This document shows, piece by piece, positions 1-8,579 of a DNA stretch of 64,000 nucleotides. The stretch spans positions 180,486 to 244,485 of the forward strand of contig JAWKQN010000010.1 of the NCBI GenBank assembly GCA_041390125.1, read 5' to 3'. This DNA is from Gemmatimonadota bacterium (GTDB taxonomy: Bacteria; Gemmatimonadota; Gemmatimonadetes; Longimicrobiales; Gaopeijiaceae). Position numbers and translations under genes: made by a program. The notes beneath the pieces were generated by a model, which saw nothing but the letters and a program-made list of their open reading frames with translations, was not told the DNA's origin and did not search any database. Numbering within the stretch: the first letter of the stretch is position 1; each line of letters starts with the position of its first letter.

Positions 1-398
1 ACGTGGATGAGCGGGAACAGACCGGCCGTCATCACCGCGAAGACCGTCATGGCCTCCGCAGCGCGGTAGATGGACTGCCGCCAGGGCGCCCGGAACAGGA
101 ACAGGATGGCGGAGATCAGCGTGCCCGAGTGCGCGATACCGACCCAGAACACGAAGGTGGTGATGTAGACGCCCCATCCCACCGGGTTGTTCAGGCCGCT
201 GACGCCGATCCCCTGGACCATCTGGTTGCCCCAGGAACCGAAGAACAGCCCGATCCCGAGGATCGCGACGACGAGCAATGCCCACCAGCCCGGACCGGGC
301 TTGGACATCATCTTCAGGATGTCGCGATTGACCTGACTGTACGACGTGACGTCGGGGTGGGTCAGGGCACCGCGGCGGGTGGCTTGGTCGATGGCCAT
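1..398 (-). CDS. actC: Alternative complex III membrane subunit ActC (NrfD-like), N-terminal part
   Basis: Polytopic quinol-interacting subunit of alternative complex III, which oxidises quinol and passes electrons toward cytochrome c or an oxidase. Only the first 132 codons lie in the window; the gene runs off the left edge. Seen: start MAIDQATRRG, then hydrophobic segments WWALLVVAILGIGLFF, WGVYITTFVFWVGIAHSG and AVMTAGLFPLIH, as in NrfD/PsrC-fold proteins. The ATG sits 16 nt after the actB stop on the same strand, so the act genes are one operon in the usual A-B-C order. The identity rests on this context plus the NrfD-like hydrophobic pattern. Further act genes (actD, actE, actF) would be expected beyond the edge. 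Confidence 0.88.
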   Translation of the reverse strand, partial: MAIDQATRRGALTHPDVTSYSQVNRDILKMMSKPGPGWWALLVVAILGIGLFFGSWGNQMVQGIGVSGLNNPVGWGVYITTFVFWVGIAHSGTLISAILFLFRAPWRQSIYRAAEAMTVFAVMTAGLFPLIH

Positions 399-414
399 GG
401 ACGTCGGTCCGCTC

Positions 415-3400
415 CTAATGCTCCGCCTGGGCGACCTCGTGGTGCGTCACCTTCTTCAGGTAGCTCACCGCGGGTTGGGTGTTGATGAGCTCGTCGAGCA
501 CACGGTACGTGCGCTCGTTGTGCGTCCACTGCGCGACCCGCGAGTTGGGGTCGCGGATGTTGCCGAAGACGATCGCGTCCGCCGGACACGTGTGCTGGCA
601 GGCAGGCACGATCTCGCCGTCCTGCAGCGCCCGGTTCTCGACGCGGGCACGGTTCTGGACCTCGCGGATCCGCTGGACGCAGAACGTGCACTTCTCCATG
701 ACGCCGTTGTCCCGAACGGTCACGTCCGGGTTGAACTGCCAGTTCAACGGCTCCGGCATGGCCTGCGTGTACCGGTACCAGTTGAAGACCCGGACCTTGT
801 ACGGGCAGTTGTTGGCGCAGTAGCGCGTGCCCACGCACCGGTTGTAGACCTGGCCGTTCAGCCCGTCCGGCGTGTGGTACGCGGCGAAGACCGGGCAGAC
901 CGGCTCGCACGGCGCGTTGCCGCAGTGCTGGCACAGCATGGGCACCCGGCGCACGTCCACGTGGCCCGCGTGCTCGGCGTCCACATGGGCGTAGTAGCGC
1001 TCGATGCGCATCCAGTGCAGCTCACGGCCCATGGCGGCCTGGTCCTCGCCCACGTAGGCGATGTTGTTCTCTGCCTGGCAGGCGGTGACGCAGGCGCTGC
1101 ACCCGGTGCACTTGTCCAGGTCGATGGCCATGGCCCACCGCGGGGTGTTCTCCGGGTCGGCGTAGTTGCCGTACAGGAGCCCGGGCAGCGGATAGTCCTC
1201 GGGCTCGCCGTCCGTCTCGACGGGCTTGAAGCCGCCCATGAGCTGGAGCTCACCGATGGGCCCTTCGCCGTGCCCGCCCTCGCCCTCTTCGGCGTGGCCG
1301 AGCGCAGCGAGCGCCACGGCCGGCGCGATCGGCCGACCATGATCGCTGTCCGAGCCGGCGATCGTGACCGGGCGCTTCCAGTCTCCCGTGGGCGTCACCT
1401 GCACCCGCGTCGACAGCAGCACCGTGGCACCCGAGGGCACCTCCGTCTCGCCGCCCAGCAGGCGCATGGCGTTGACGCCCTGATTGGTGGCCCAGCGACC
1501 GTAGTCCGTGTGCCCCATGCCTGCGGCCAGCGCCACCGTGTCGCGCCGGATGCCGGGGTAGAGCCACACCGGCACGTCCAGCTCCCCGTGCGGGGAGCTC
1601 ACCCGCACGATGTCGCCGTCCCGCACGCCCAGCTCGTCGGCGGTGGCGGGATGGATCTCCAGCCACGACTGCCACATGAGCTTGGAGATGGGATCCGGCA
1701 GCTCGAGCATCCAGGGGCTGTTGGCGTAGCGACCGTCGCCGAAGCGGCCGGACGGGTGGACCGTCAGGATCAGGCCGTCGCCGTCCATCTGGGGCGCATC
1801 GAACGACAGGGCCGCGTTGGCCGCCTGCAGCGCCGGAGCGGCCGCGTCCGCCGTGCCACCCCACTGCACGAAGCCCGTCCGCAGCGCTTCGCGCCACGCG
1901 GCCTGGAAGTCCCCGCCCCCGCCCTGCGTGGCGTGGAGCTGCGACCATCGGTTCTGCACGAAGGTGCGGTAGTCCGCGGCACCCGGATCCTGGCCCAGCT
2001 GGCGCAGGACACCCAGCAGCACGTCTCCGGTGGCGCGACTGTCGAACATCGGGACCGGCCGCATGGCCGGCTGCTGGATGGCCCACAGTCCGGGCCGGGG
2101 GTTGGAGTCTCCCCACGATTCCAGGAAGTGCGCGTCCGGCAGGATCAGGTCGCACAGCGCCGACGTCTCGTCGGGCGCGGTCGCGAAGGAGACCCGGAAG
2201 CCGGCGGCGCCGAACGCCGCGGCGAAGCCCGCGCCCTCGGGAAGCGCGTAGGCGGGGTTGACGCCCCGTACCAGCACGACGCCGCCCTGGGCGGCGCGCA
2301 GGGCCTCCATCATGGCGGCCTGGGAGACCAGCGGGGCGCCCCCGTCGAAGTGGAGCGAGCGGCCGACCGCGCCCGCCACCGCGTTGAGGACCAGGACCGC
2401 CAGGTTGGCGGCGGTCGCCCCGCGGTGATGGCCGCCGAGCCCGGGGCCGAGCGCGAGGCCGGGTCCCTCCTCGACGAAGCGGGTGGCCAGCTCTTCGATG
2501 GCCTCGGCGGACAGGCCGGAAGCCGCGGCAGCCGACTGCGGATCGTAGGCCCCGAGCAGCGATGCGTACGGGCCCGCGTCCCCGCCGCGGCGCGCGATCA
2601 CGTTGGCCATGGCCAGCGCGACCACGGCCTCCGAGCCCGGAGCGATGGGGAACCACTCGTCCGCGTTCTGGCCGCTGAGGTTCAGGCGGGAACCCAGGTA
2701 GACGAACGTGCCCTTGGTGCCGTGCTCGTCGACGTGGTGCATCTCCATGAAGCCCCGGGTGTTCTCGAGCACGGGGCCGCAGGTGAGCAGGAAGTCGGAG
2801 CCGAACGAGAGCAGGAACCGGGCGCTGCCGATGTCGTAGCGGGGCCGGCCGGCGGCGCCGAAGGCGATGCGGGCCGCCTCCTCCAGCGGCGTGTCCTGGA
2901 TGGGCTCCCAGCCTACGGATCTGCCCCCGACCGCCTGCGTGACCGAGCCGATGAGGCTCGACAGCGACGGCCCCGTGTGCCCGTGGAGGAACAGGACGTT
3001 GCTGCCGGCTTCCCGCATACGGGTGGCCAGGAGCTGCTCGGCTTCCTCCCAGGTGATGGGCTGGAGCTGCCCGCCCACGCGCTGCATGGGCCCGGTGAAG
3101 CGGTCGGGATTGTAGAGGTGCTGGAGCGCGGCGTGCTCCTGCGAGGTCAGCGCGCCCTCGTTGATCGGGTGCTCGGGGTTGCCCTCGAGCATGACCACGC
3201 GTCCTTCGCGGGTGCGGGCCCACAGGCCGTAGCCGTAGGGGGAGTCGCCGTCGACGGTCGCGTACCAGGTCGCGACGCCGGGGGTGATCTCCTCGGGCGG
3301 CACCACATAGGGCAGGAGCTTCTCGGCCGACTGGGTGGAGCAGCCGCTCACGGCGGCGCCTGCGCTCCCGACGCCCAGGACCTTCAGGAAGTCCCTTCTC

Positions 3401-3417
3401 TGTATCCCTTCGCTCAT
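415..3417 (-). CDS. actB: Alternative complex III molybdopterin-like/iron-sulfur subunit ActB
   Basis: 1000-residue periplasm-facing electron-transfer subunit. It begins with a Tat-type signal (QRRDFLKVLG, residues 6-15). Residues from about 50 to 700 resemble molybdopterin oxidoreductases; ActB proteins are known to lack the cofactor. The C-terminal part from about residue 765 is a ferredoxin-like domain with four Cys clusters: CTGCSACVTAC (~770), CQHCGNAPCEPVC (~830), CVGTRYCANNC (~860) and CTFC...CQHTCP (~910-945). The fusion of both modules and the length match family ActB (about 1000 residues). It lies 58 nt downstream of actA and 16 nt upstream of actC. A standalone polysulfide/tetrathionate reductase is unlikely because of the pentahaem gene upstream and the fused architecture. 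Confidence 0.93.
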   Translation of the reverse strand: MSEGIQRRDFLKVLGVGSAGAAVSGCSTQSAEKLLPYVVPPEEITPGVATWYATVDGDSPYGYGLWARTREGRVVMLEGNPEHPINEGALTSQEHAALQHLYNPDRFTGPMQRVGGQLQPITWEEAEQLLATRMREAGSNVLFLHGHTGPSLSSLIGSVTQAVGGRSVGWEPIQDTPLEEAARIAFGAAGRPRYDIGSARFLLSFGSDFLLTCGPVLENTRGFMEMHHVDEHGTKGTFVYLGSRLNLSGQNADEWFPIAPGSEAVVALAMANVIARRGGDAGPYASLLGAYDPQSAAAASGLSAEAIEELATRFVEEGPGLALGPGLGGHHRGATAANLAVLVLNAVAGAVGRSLHFDGGAPLVSQAAMMEALRAAQGGVVLVRGVNPAYALPEGAGFAAAFGAAGFRVSFATAPDETSALCDLILPDAHFLESWGDSNPRPGLWAIQQPAMRPVPMFDSRATGDVLLGVLRQLGQDPGAADYRTFVQNRWSQLHATQGGGGDFQAAWREALRTGFVQWGGTADAAAPALQAANAALSFDAPQMDGDGLILTVHPSGRFGDGRYANSPWMLELPDPISKLMWQSWLEIHPATADELGVRDGDIVRVSSPHGELDVPVWLYPGIRRDTVALAAGMGHTDYGRWATNQGVNAMRLLGGETEVPSGATVLLSTRVQVTPTGDWKRPVTIAGSDSDHGRPIAPAVALAALGHAEEGEGGHGEGPIGELQLMGGFKPVETDGEPEDYPLPGLLYGNYADPENTPRWAMAIDLDKCTGCSACVTACQAENNIAYVGEDQAAMGRELHWMRIERYYAHVDAEHAGHVDVRRVPMLCQHCGNAPCEPVCPVFAAYHTPDGLNGQVYNRCVGTRYCANNCPYKVRVFNWYRYTQAMPEPLNWQFNPDVTVRDNGVMEKCTFCVQRIREVQNRARVENRALQDGEIVPACQHTCPADAIVFGNIRDPNSRVAQWTHNERTYRVLDELINTQPAVSYLKKVTHHEVAQAEH

Positions 3418-3475
3418 GAAGTCACTCGGTGTCGGGTCGATGCGGGCTCGGGGGAAGGCGGCATCCGGCGCACGG

Positions 3476-4015
3476 TCAGTAGTGACAGACCGTGCAGTCC
3501 GTGGTGACGTCGCGCTCCCGGTGACAGCTCACGCACCACCCCATGTAGAGCGGTTGGTTGACCTCTTCGATCACGCCGATCTCCTGCACCTGGCCGTGGC
3601 ACTCGGTACAGTCCACGCCCGCGTTCACGTGACGCAGGTGGGGGAAGTGGGCGTGGTCGGAGATCTTGTAGATGCGGGTCCAGGGGATGGACTCACCGCG
3701 CTGGTCGTACTCGCGCACCTGCTGGATGGCCGCCTGCGCGGAGGGCGTGCGGCCGTTGATCAGCGTGTGGCACCCGATGCAGGTCTTCACGGGGGGAATG
3801 CCCGCGTCCACCGAGCGCTCCGCCGAGAAGTGGCAGTACTGGCAGTCGATCTGGAACGTGCCGGCATGCACGCTGTGGGGAAACGCGATCGGTTGCACGT
3901 CGGACGTATAGACCACATCGGACGGGGCCGCCTGCTGATCGCTTCCCTGGACAAAGGCCATGATGGCCAGGGTCAGTGCCCCGCCTCCGGCGAGGACCGT
4001 CCACCGCTTTCTCAT
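3476..4015 (-). CDS. actA: Alternative complex III pentahaem cytochrome c subunit ActA
   Basis: 179-residue membrane-anchored multihaem cytochrome. An uncleaved N-terminal anchor (VLAGGGALTLAIMAFV) precedes five CxxCH haem-binding motifs at residues 58-62, 79-83, 136-140, 161-165 and 174-178; the last lies one residue before the C-terminus. ActA carries electrons within alternative complex III. It is the first visible gene of the act operon, and its promoter should lie in the 148-nt divergent gap to moxR (4016-4163). Five haems and the position before actB make the assignment firm; isolated it could be mistaken for a class III tetrahaem cytochrome. Confidence 0.92.
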   Translation of the reverse strand: MRKRWTVLAGGGALTLAIMAFVQGSDQQAAPSDVVYTSDVQPIAFPHSVHAGTFQIDCQYCHFSAERSVDAGIPPVKTCIGCHTLINGRTPSAQAAIQQVREYDQRGESIPWTRIYKISDHAHFPHLRHVNAGVDCTECHGQVQEIGVIEEVNQPLYMGWCVSCHRERDVTTDCTVCHY

Positions 4016-4163
4016 ACGCTCCGATCGCCCCGGCGGGCGGCTGACAAGAGCCGGAAAAGGCTGGGAAAAAGCCGGGCAGAAGTTAGACCGGGTCCGCCGG
4101 GGGTGTCAACGCCGCAACCCACTCCCGGGAGAAACCTTTTCCAGGACACGGTGTGTCAAATGG

Positions 4164-5129
4164 ATGCATCCAGTGGAGACCGCCTCCCGCACGCTTCCGC
4201 GGCTGGAGCGGGTCGAACATCTCATCGACCAGGTCGAGCGCGTCTTCCACGGTCGGCGGGATACGGTCCGGCTCGCCCTCGTCACGCTCCTGGCCCGTGG
4301 CCACCTCCTGGTGGAGGACGTGCCCGGCGTCGGGAAGACCACCCTGGCCCGTGGGTTGGCCCGGGCGCTCGGGCTCGACTTCCAGCGCGTCCAGTTCACG
4401 GCCGACCTCCTGCCCTCGGACGTGGTCGGCGTTGCGGTCTTCAACCCGCACACCGCCACCTTCGAGACCCGGCAGGGGCCGATCTTCGCCCACGTGTTGC
4501 TGGCGGACGAGATCAACCGGGCCCCGCCCCGCACCCAGAGCGGCCTGCTGCAGGCCATGCAGGAGCGGCAGGCCACCATCGACGGCCGCACGCTCCCGTT
4601 GCCCGAGCCCTTCCTGGTGCTGGCGACCCAGAACCCCTTCGAGTCGCACGGGGCCTATCCCCTCCCCGAGAGCCAGCTCGACCGCTTCCTGATGCGGATC
4701 ACGATCGGCTATCCGGACCCGGAGGCGGAGCGGCGCATCCTGCTGGAGGGTGGAGCCGTCGAGGATCGGCTGGCCCAGCTGCAGCCCATCCTGGACCGGC
4801 AGGAGGTCCTGGACCTGCAGCAGCGCGTCGAGGACGTGCACGTGGCGGAGGACATCTCGTCCTACCTGCTGGAGATCGTCCGGCGCACCCGGAGCCACCC
4901 GGCCATCGCGCTCGGAGCCAGCCCGCGCGCGGCGGTGGGCCTGCTGGCCGCGGCGCGTGCCTGGGCCCTGGTGGACGGCCGCGACTTCGTGGTCCCCGAA
5001 GACGTCCGCCACCTGGCGGTGCCCTGCCTCTCGCACCGGATCCTCGGCAGCGGAGGGCTTCCGGGCGTCGACCGCGAGGCCGTGTCGGGGCTCGAGGAGA
5101 TCCTGACGGCGGTGCCGGCTCCGCTCTGA
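4164..5129 (+). CDS. MoxR-family AAA+ ATPase
   Basis: 321-residue MoxR ATPase, a chaperone-like AAA+ protein that commonly works with a DUF58 partner and a transglutaminase-like membrane protein. Walker A is PGVGKTT (residues 54-60), Walker B is LLADEINR, and the family sequence ATQNPFESHGAYPLPESQLDRF follows in parts. The reading frame is open far upstream, but the ATG at 4164 (MHPVET) gives the normal family length and starts just before conserved sequence; the upstream part overlaps the actA promoter side and looks non-coding. The stop is followed after 8 nt by the DUF58 gene, so the genes are co-transcribed. Confidence 0.9.
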   Translation: MHPVETASRTLPRLERVEHLIDQVERVFHGRRDTVRLALVTLLARGHLLVEDVPGVGKTTLARGLARALGLDFQRVQFTADLLPSDVVGVAVFNPHTATFETRQGPIFAHVLLADEINRAPPRTQSGLLQAMQERQATIDGRTLPLPEPFLVLATQNPFESHGAYPLPESQLDRFLMRITIGYPDPEAERRILLEGGAVEDRLAQLQPILDRQEVLDLQQRVEDVHVAEDISSYLLEIVRRTRSHPAIALGASPRAAVGLLAAARAWALVDGRDFVVPEDVRHLAVPCLSHRILGSGGLPGVDREAVSGLEEILTAVPAPL

Positions 5130-5137
5130 CGGCGCCC

Positions 5138-6145
5138 GTGTCCCGCCTCCGGCTTCCGCGCCGGCTCCGCTTCACGCGCGCCGGGACCCTCTTCAGCCTC
5201 GGCACGCTGGCGACCGGCGGAGCCGCGATCCACTCCGGCAACAACCTGCTGTTCCTGCTCGTCGGCGGCATGCTGGGCCTGATCGCGGTGAGCGGCTGGC
5301 TTTCGGAGCGGGCGCTGCGCGGGCTGCGGGTGGAGCGCGAGCGCGTCCGGCCGGGGCCGGCGGAGGGGCCCATCGAGCTCGCCTACCGGGTCCACAACGC
5401 GAAGCGGCGCCTCCCCACCCTGGCCCTGCACCTGCGGGAGGAGGGCATCCGGGGGGACGCCTTCGTGGCCTGGGTGGGACCCGGCACGAGCGCCGAGACG
5501 CGCGTCACGGTCCGCTTCGAGCATCGGGGTGCCTACCCGCTCGACCGGCTGACCCTGGAGACGGGCTTCCCGTTCGGCCTCTTCCGCAAGGCGCGCGACG
5601 TGCGCCTGGCGGGCGAGATCCTGGTCTGGCCCCGCTTCGTGGAGCTGGAGCTCCCGGCACCCGCCGGCGATCCAGGCCGGCGCTCCGCCGGCACCCACGC
5701 CCGCCAGGCCGCCGTGGCCGCGGGCGCGCGCGCGGACTTCCACTCCTTGCGCGAGTATCGACCGGGCGACGACCCCCGTGACATCCACTGGACCTCGTCC
5801 GCCCGACGCGGGGAACCCATCATCCGCGAGTTCGAGGGCGAGCGGGACCGGCCCCTGTGGTTGCGGGTGGACACCGGGCGCGCGCCCGGCCCGGAGGCGG
5901 AGCGGGCGCTGGAGCGGGCGTGCGCCTTCTCGCGGGCCCTGCACGCGCGTGGAGTCCCCTTCGGCCTCCTGGCCGCCCCCGCGCGCATCGACCCGGGCAC
6001 GGGCAGCGCCCACCTGGTCCGCGTGCTGGACACCATGGCGCGCGTGCAGTTCGGCGGCGAGGGCAGGGACCCGGTCGCCATCCCACGGCAGGCCGTCACG
6101 GGCGCCCCCATCGGGGACGAGATCGTCGACGTGGAGGCGCCGTGA
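5138..6145 (+). CDS. DUF58 domain protein
   Basis: 335 residues with a GTG start (MSRLRLPRRL); no ATG is available between the moxR stop and the conserved region. Two hydrophobic segments near the N-terminus (TLFSLGTLATGGAAI and LLFLLVGGMLGLIAVSGWL) form a membrane anchor. The DUF58 core contains REYRPGDDPRDIHW, the usual signature of this vWA-like family. DUF58 proteins occur between MoxR and transglutaminase genes, as here, and are thought to take part in envelope or secretion functions; the substrate is unknown. The stop overlaps the next gene by 4 nt (GTGA), indicating translational coupling. Confidence 0.88.
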   Translation: MSRLRLPRRLRFTRAGTLFSLGTLATGGAAIHSGNNLLFLLVGGMLGLIAVSGWLSERALRGLRVERERVRPGPAEGPIELAYRVHNAKRRLPTLALHLREEGIRGDAFVAWVGPGTSAETRVTVRFEHRGAYPLDRLTLETGFPFGLFRKARDVRLAGEILVWPRFVELELPAPAGDPGRRSAGTHARQAAVAAGARADFHSLREYRPGDDPRDIHWTSSARRGEPIIREFEGERDRPLWLRVDTGRAPGPEAERALERACAFSRALHARGVPFGLLAAPARIDPGTGSAHLVRVLDTMARVQFGGEGRDPVAIPRQAVTGAPIGDEIVDVEAP

Positions 6146-8184
6146 CGTTGGCGCGCCTCCACCGTCGTCTGGTGGTCACGGCCGCGCTCTTCGCGCTGCT
6201 CTCCTACGCCGGGGGGGTCGGGTTCGTCTGGCCCAGCGGCTGGCTCGCGGCCGCCATCCTGGGCCTGGTCCTGATCTGGCAGCCCGGCCCCGCGCTGGGG
6301 CGCCGGGTGGAGCAGGTGTGGCTGCCCATCGCCCTGCTGCTGGTGGCGCGCGCGCTGTTCGAGGCCTTCGTGCTGCGCGGCGACCTCGTCCTCCCGGTGG
6401 TGGACCTGCTGCTGCTCCTGCTGGTGGCCGAGGCGCTCCGCCCGCTCGAGACCCCCAACGATGCCCGCCTGTACGCGCTGGTCTTCGCGCTGCTGCTGGC
6501 CTCGACGGCGTACCGACCCGGGCCGGTGTTCGCGTTCGCCTTCCTGGGCGGCGCCGTCACCCTGGTCCCCGCCCTGGTGCTCGGGCACCTGGAGCGTGAG
6601 GCCCGGCGCCACGGCGGCACCCCGCCCCGTCGTCTTCCCGGGCTGGCCGGCCCCGCGCTGGGCGCCGCCTGCTTCGTGGTGGTCTTCGCCGTGTTCGTCT
6701 TCGCGGCCTTCCCGCGGGTCTCGCGGGACTTCCCCGGCCGGGACCCCACCAGCGGGACACCGGTCGCGGGCTTCGCCGATCAGGTGACGCTCGGCACCCA
6801 CGGCGCCACCATCGGCCCCAATCCCGAGGTGGTGCTCCGGGTGGAATTCCCCGGTGGGGGCCCGCCGCCCGCCTCCGCGCTGTACTGGCGCGGCCGCTCC
6901 TACGACCGCTTCGACGGCACCCGCTGGTCGCGCACGCGCGGCCTGCGCCCGGCCGCGGCTCCGCGGGAGTGGTATCGCACGCGCTGGCCCGGTCCGGAGG
7001 TCGAGCAACGCATCTACGCCGCCCGCCTCGATTCGCGCGTCCTGCCGGCGCTGCACCCGGTGATGTCCGTCTATTCCACGTCCACCATCAACCCCCTGCT
7101 CGACACCGCGGGCGACCTTCTCTACTGGGGGGCCGGCGAGCCGGTCTACACGGCCCTCTCCCGCCTGGAGATCCCCGACGCGGATTCGCTGCGGGTGGCC
7201 GACGGACGCTTCGTTCCCGGTGGACGGGCCTTCCTGCAGCTGCCGCCGCTGGAGATCGACATCGTCCGCCTGGCGGACTCGCTAGGCTCCTCCGCGCCCA
7301 CGCGCTACGACCGGGCCGTGGCGATCCGGGACTGGTTCCACCGCGAGTTCACCTACACGCGCGAGCTGCCGGCCACCGCCCAGCAGGCCACCCTGGAGTA
7401 CTTCCTCTTCGAGCGACGCGCCGGCCACTGCGAGTACTTCAGCACGGGGATGGTCGTGCTCCTGCGCGCCCTCGGGATCGAGGCCCGGGAGGTCAACGGG
7501 TTCCTGGGCGGGGAGTGGAACGGCTTCGGTCGCTACCTGGCCGTCACGCAGAACGAGGCCCACTCGTGGGTGGAGGTGTGGTTCCCCGGGTTCGGGTGGG
7601 TGCCGTTCGACCCTACTCCCTCCTCCGTGGCGGGCTCGGCGGTGGGCGCGGGCGCGAACTGGCCCGGGCGGCTGCTCCTGGACGGGCTCCGGCATCGCTG
7701 GAACAAGTGGGTGCTCGACTACGGACCGGAGCGTCAGGGCGACCTGCTCGATCGCCTCCGGGGCGAGGAGCCCCCGGTCGAGCCCGGCACCCCCGCACCC
7801 CCACGCGGTCCGCAGCGGGCGCCTCTGATCCTGCTGGTCGCCACCGTGGCCGTGATCCTCACCTGGATGGTGCTGCAGCGCGGCGGGGGGCCGCGGCTCC
7901 GGCCCGAAAGCCGTACCTTCCTGCGCCTGCGCCGCGCGTATGCACGGTCCGGGGTGGAGGGCGCGGACACGCTGGGACCGCAGGCGCTGTCGTCGCGCCT
8001 GCAGGCGGAGGCCGCGCCGCACGCCGCGGAAGCCGGCGCACTCCTCGCGCTGTACCAGCGGGTCCGGTGGGGAAGCACGCCTGCACCCGAGGAGCGGGAG
8101 CGCTTCCGCATCGGCGTGGCGGCCCTCGTCCGACGGCTCCTGCGGGACCGGTGGCGGCGGCTCTTGCTGCGCCGATCCGGGTAG
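6142..8184 (+). CDS. TgpA-like transglutaminase membrane protein
   Basis: 680-residue inner-membrane protein. The N-terminal about 190 residues hold several hydrophobic helices (for example VVDLLLLLLVAEAL and ACFVVVFAVFVFAAF), followed by a periplasmic transglutaminase-like domain with the papain-type triad visible as C430 (AGHCEYF), H474 (AHSWVEVW) and D490 (FDPTP). A further helix (LILLVATVAVILTWMV) precedes a DUF4129-like cytoplasmic tail. The GTG start overlaps the DUF58 stop. Together with MoxR and DUF58 this is the recurring three-gene arrangement; the protein may process peptides or envelope material, but its substrate is not known. Confidence 0.9.
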   Translation: MTLARLHRRLVVTAALFALLSYAGGVGFVWPSGWLAAAILGLVLIWQPGPALGRRVEQVWLPIALLLVARALFEAFVLRGDLVLPVVDLLLLLLVAEALRPLETPNDARLYALVFALLLASTAYRPGPVFAFAFLGGAVTLVPALVLGHLEREARRHGGTPPRRLPGLAGPALGAACFVVVFAVFVFAAFPRVSRDFPGRDPTSGTPVAGFADQVTLGTHGATIGPNPEVVLRVEFPGGGPPPASALYWRGRSYDRFDGTRWSRTRGLRPAAAPREWYRTRWPGPEVEQRIYAARLDSRVLPALHPVMSVYSTSTINPLLDTAGDLLYWGAGEPVYTALSRLEIPDADSLRVADGRFVPGGRAFLQLPPLEIDIVRLADSLGSSAPTRYDRAVAIRDWFHREFTYTRELPATAQQATLEYFLFERRAGHCEYFSTGMVVLLRALGIEAREVNGFLGGEWNGFGRYLAVTQNEAHSWVEVWFPGFGWVPFDPTPSSVAGSAVGAGANWPGRLLLDGLRHRWNKWVLDYGPERQGDLLDRLRGEEPPVEPGTPAPPRGPQRAPLILLVATVAVILTWMVLQRGGGPRLRPESRTFLRLRRAYARSGVEGADTLGPQALSSRLQAEAAPHAAEAGALLALYQRVRWGSTPAPEERERFRIGVAALVRRLLRDRWRRLLLRRSG

Positions 8185-8213
8185 CAGACGCCCGAACGTC
8201 CTCTGGAGGCAGC

Positions 8214-8492
8214 ATGGAAGCGGAATCCGCCCGCCGGACCGAGCGGCAGCACCTGGCCACCGTCAGCTTCGACGGGCGCTTCTGGGACGCCTACCTGGAC
8301 TTCACGGAGCGGCCGGACAGCGCGGCCTATCGCGCGTTCGTCTCCTTCTCCCAGGCGGACGCGCCCGACGAGGATCCGGTGAACACCACCGTCATCTTCA
8401 TCGAGCCCAGCCTGGACGACATCCTGCTCAAGGCCCGTTCGTTCTCGGACCACCAGCTCGTGTCGCTGTTGCGGTCGGCGCGGGCGGAGTGA
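8214..8492 (+). CDS. Small conserved-looking protein of unknown function
   Basis: 92-residue acidic soluble protein without a signal peptide or membrane segment. A GGAGG ribosome-binding site (8205-8209) stands 4 nt before the ATG. The sequence has a compact pattern (SFDGRFWDAYLDF, NTTVIFIEPSLDDILL) compatible with a small alpha/beta domain, but I do not recognise a family. It follows the transglutaminase gene by 29 nt and precedes a strong hairpin, so it is probably the last gene of the MoxR operon. Confidence 0.7.
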   Translation: MEAESARRTERQHLATVSFDGRFWDAYLDFTERPDSAAYRAFVSFSQADAPDEDPVNTTVIFIEPSLDDILLKARSFSDHQLVSLLRSARAE

Positions 8493-8542
8493 AGGGCGCG
8501 CGAAGTCAGAGCAGTCTCGCTCGCGGGTCCGCCGACTCTTCG

Positions 8543-8579
8543 GGGCGGGGCCGCAGCCTTCGCCGGCTGCGACCCGCCC
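8543..8579 (+). terminator. Intrinsic terminator after the MoxR operon
   Basis: Inverted repeat GGGCGGG-GC-CGCAGCC / GGCTGCG-A-CCCGCCC with loop TTCGCC, about 14 base pairs with one small internal loop, followed by TTATCGT on the plus strand. It ends right at the stop codon of the convergent gene at 8580, so it may serve both directions. Confidence 0.65.

Noticed and set aside
346..3507. Very long plus-strand open frame opposite actB
   Set aside because: Shadow of actB: Arg/His/Val-rich composition, no domain, and the minus strand encodes a complete ActB with all Cys motifs.
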